In this document: positions 63,202 to 64,000 of the stretch, one piece after another
Position numbering within the stretch: the first letter of the stretch is position 1
Layout of the letters: each line of letters starts with the position of its first letter
NCBI GenBank assembly: GCA_050247155.1
Contig: JBFWUS010000022.1
Span: 1-64,000, forward strand
Length of the DNA: 64,000 nucleotides
Direction: 5' to 3'
Origin: Mesorhizobium_G sp050247155
GTDB lineage: Bacteria; Pseudomonadota; Alphaproteobacteria; Rhizobiales; Rhizobiaceae
Made by a program: the position numbers and the translations under genes
The notes under the pieces: generated by a model
What the model saw: the letters and a program-made list of their open reading frames with translations, nothing else
What the model was told of the DNA's origin: nothing
Databases searched by the model: none

Positions 63202-63337
63202 GCTTTTTTCCTACTTTGGCTTTCGTGGGCAAGTTTGCCAACCAACGAGACTTGGCGTCGATTGTTCCCGGCCTCTCTTGCGCGACGCGATTATCCTCCT
63301 GTAAGCGCAGGGCAAATCGCACCTGCTGGAGGCTTCC

Positions 63338-64000
63338 ATGCCGGATCTGTCGTTCACCTCTTCGGCCGCTGGCGCCTGGCAGGAAAAGGCGGAACACCGC
63401 GCCTGGCTGATGAGACAGGCGAACATCCTGTTCGATTTGTTCGACCCCGCAGCAATCAATCCTCGCGGCGGCTTCTTCGACCTCGATCCGATCGGCAAAC
63501 CGCTGGCAGGCAACCCGGTGCGGCCGATCCACACCACGGCGCGCGCCGTGCATTGCTACGCCATCGGCAGTCTACTTGGCAGGCCGGGCAGTGACCGCAT
63601 GATCGACCACGGCATGAACTATCTCTGGAAGGGCCATCGCGACGCCAAGCATGGCGGCTATGTCTGGTCGCTCGACGATGACGGACCGAAGGACGCGACC
63701 AAGCAGGGCTACGGCCATGCATTCGTCCTGCTCGCCGCATCCAGCGCGAAGCTCGTCGGCCATCCGTTCGCCGACGAGATGCTGGCCGACGTGACCGACC
63801 TGCTGAACACCCGTTTCTGGGAGGAGCAGCACGGCGCGATCACCGAAGAATTCGAGCGCGACTGGACGCCGCTGCGCGGCTATCGCGGCCAGAATTCCAA
63901 TATGCATCTGACCGAAGCGCTGATGGCCGCGTTCGAGGCGACCGGCGAGCGCGATTATCTCGACAAGGCTGAGCGCATCGCCGACTTGATCATCAACCGT
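63338..64000 (+). CDS. AGE-family isomerase/epimerase, partial (window end)
   Basis: The first 221 residues of an N-acylglucosamine 2-epimerase superfamily enzyme; the reading frame is still open at the window end. The (alpha/alpha)6 barrel signature is visible: RPIHTTARAVHCYAIG, GGYVWSLDDDGP, KQGYGHAFVLLAASSA and GQNSNMHLTEAL, containing the catalytic-site His residues. Relatives interconvert mannose or sulfoquinovose with the ketose (YihS and mannose isomerases). GGAGG lies five bases before the ATG at 63338. Confidence 0.9.
   Translation, partial: MPDLSFTSSAAGAWQEKAEHRAWLMRQANILFDLFDPAAINPRGGFFDLDPIGKPLAGNPVRPIHTTARAVHCYAIGSLLGRPGSDRMIDHGMNYLWKGHRDAKHGGYVWSLDDDGPKDATKQGYGHAFVLLAASSAKLVGHPFADEMLADVTDLLNTRFWEEQHGAITEEFERDWTPLRGYRGQNSNMHLTEALMAAFEATGERDYLDKAERIADLIINR

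Noticed and set aside
1..64000. CRISPR array, prophage, integrase or insertion-sequence transposase
   Set aside because: No regularly spaced direct repeats and no phage, integrase or transposase genes were recognised; the only repeats are palindromic intergenic elements.

Overview
The window looks like core chromosome of an alphaproteobacterium of the order Hyphomicrobiales, most like Mesorhizobium and other Phyllobacteriaceae. The reasons are the high GC content with strong third-position GC bias, the gene order argS / SPOR protein / nagZ / scpAB / tatABC / serS / surE / pcm / LysM-M23 lipoprotein / yajC / secDF, a very large cyclic beta-1,2-glucan synthase beside its exporter, and palindromic intergenic repeats of the rhizobial mosaic type. 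The genus is an inference; no rRNA or species marker lies in the window.

Layout. 1-19.3 kb is a housekeeping block for tRNA charging (argS, serS), peptidoglycan and division (SPOR protein, nagZ, NlpD-like lipoprotein), chromosome condensation (scpA, scpB), protein export (tatABC, yajC, secDF) and repair (surE, pcm). A RelE/Xre-type toxin-antitoxin pair is inserted between scpB and tatA. 19.5-24 kb carries cobQ, two small glyoxalase-fold proteins, an AraC-type regulator, a TauE/SafE permease and a TerB-like protein. 24-33.4 kb is a complete histidine utilisation locus: hutC-hutF on the minus strand, diverging from hutI-hutH-hutG-hutU-yjiH-hutD across a HutC-type operator. It encodes the five-step route through formylglutamate (HutH, HutU, HutI, HutF, HutG). 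33.6-44.2 kb holds ndvB and ndvA, for synthesis and export of periplasmic cyclic beta-1,2-glucan. 44.2-46.3 kb is a compact minus-strand modB-modC-HTH operon that lacks modA and starts just downstream of a tRNA-Gln gene. 46.6-64 kb is mixed housekeeping: an LPG-synthase-like membrane protein, a Ppx/GppA phosphatase, rlmE, an MFS exporter, ligA, azlCD, aminopeptidase P, prmA, a SCO copper chaperone with a tiny upstream gene, cytochrome b561, creA, a hexapeptide acetyltransferase, an SDR, a dicarboxylate/amino-acid symporter, and an AGE-family isomerase cut by the window end.

I do not see a clear undescribed multi-gene system. The observations most worth following are: (i) the toxin-antitoxin promoter, where two palindromic operators flank a promoter predicted to give a leaderless toxin mRNA; (ii) a segment of serS with unusual codon use and an insertion of roughly 18 residues; (iii) a 180-bp palindromic MITE-like element just upstream of secDF; (iv) a terminator-like hairpin in the yajC leader; (v) a mod operon without modA abutting a tRNA gene, with an HTH-only ModE; and (vi) three convergent gene pairs that share a 4-base stop-stop overlap with no terminator between them. 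No intergenic gap exceeds about 300 bases.
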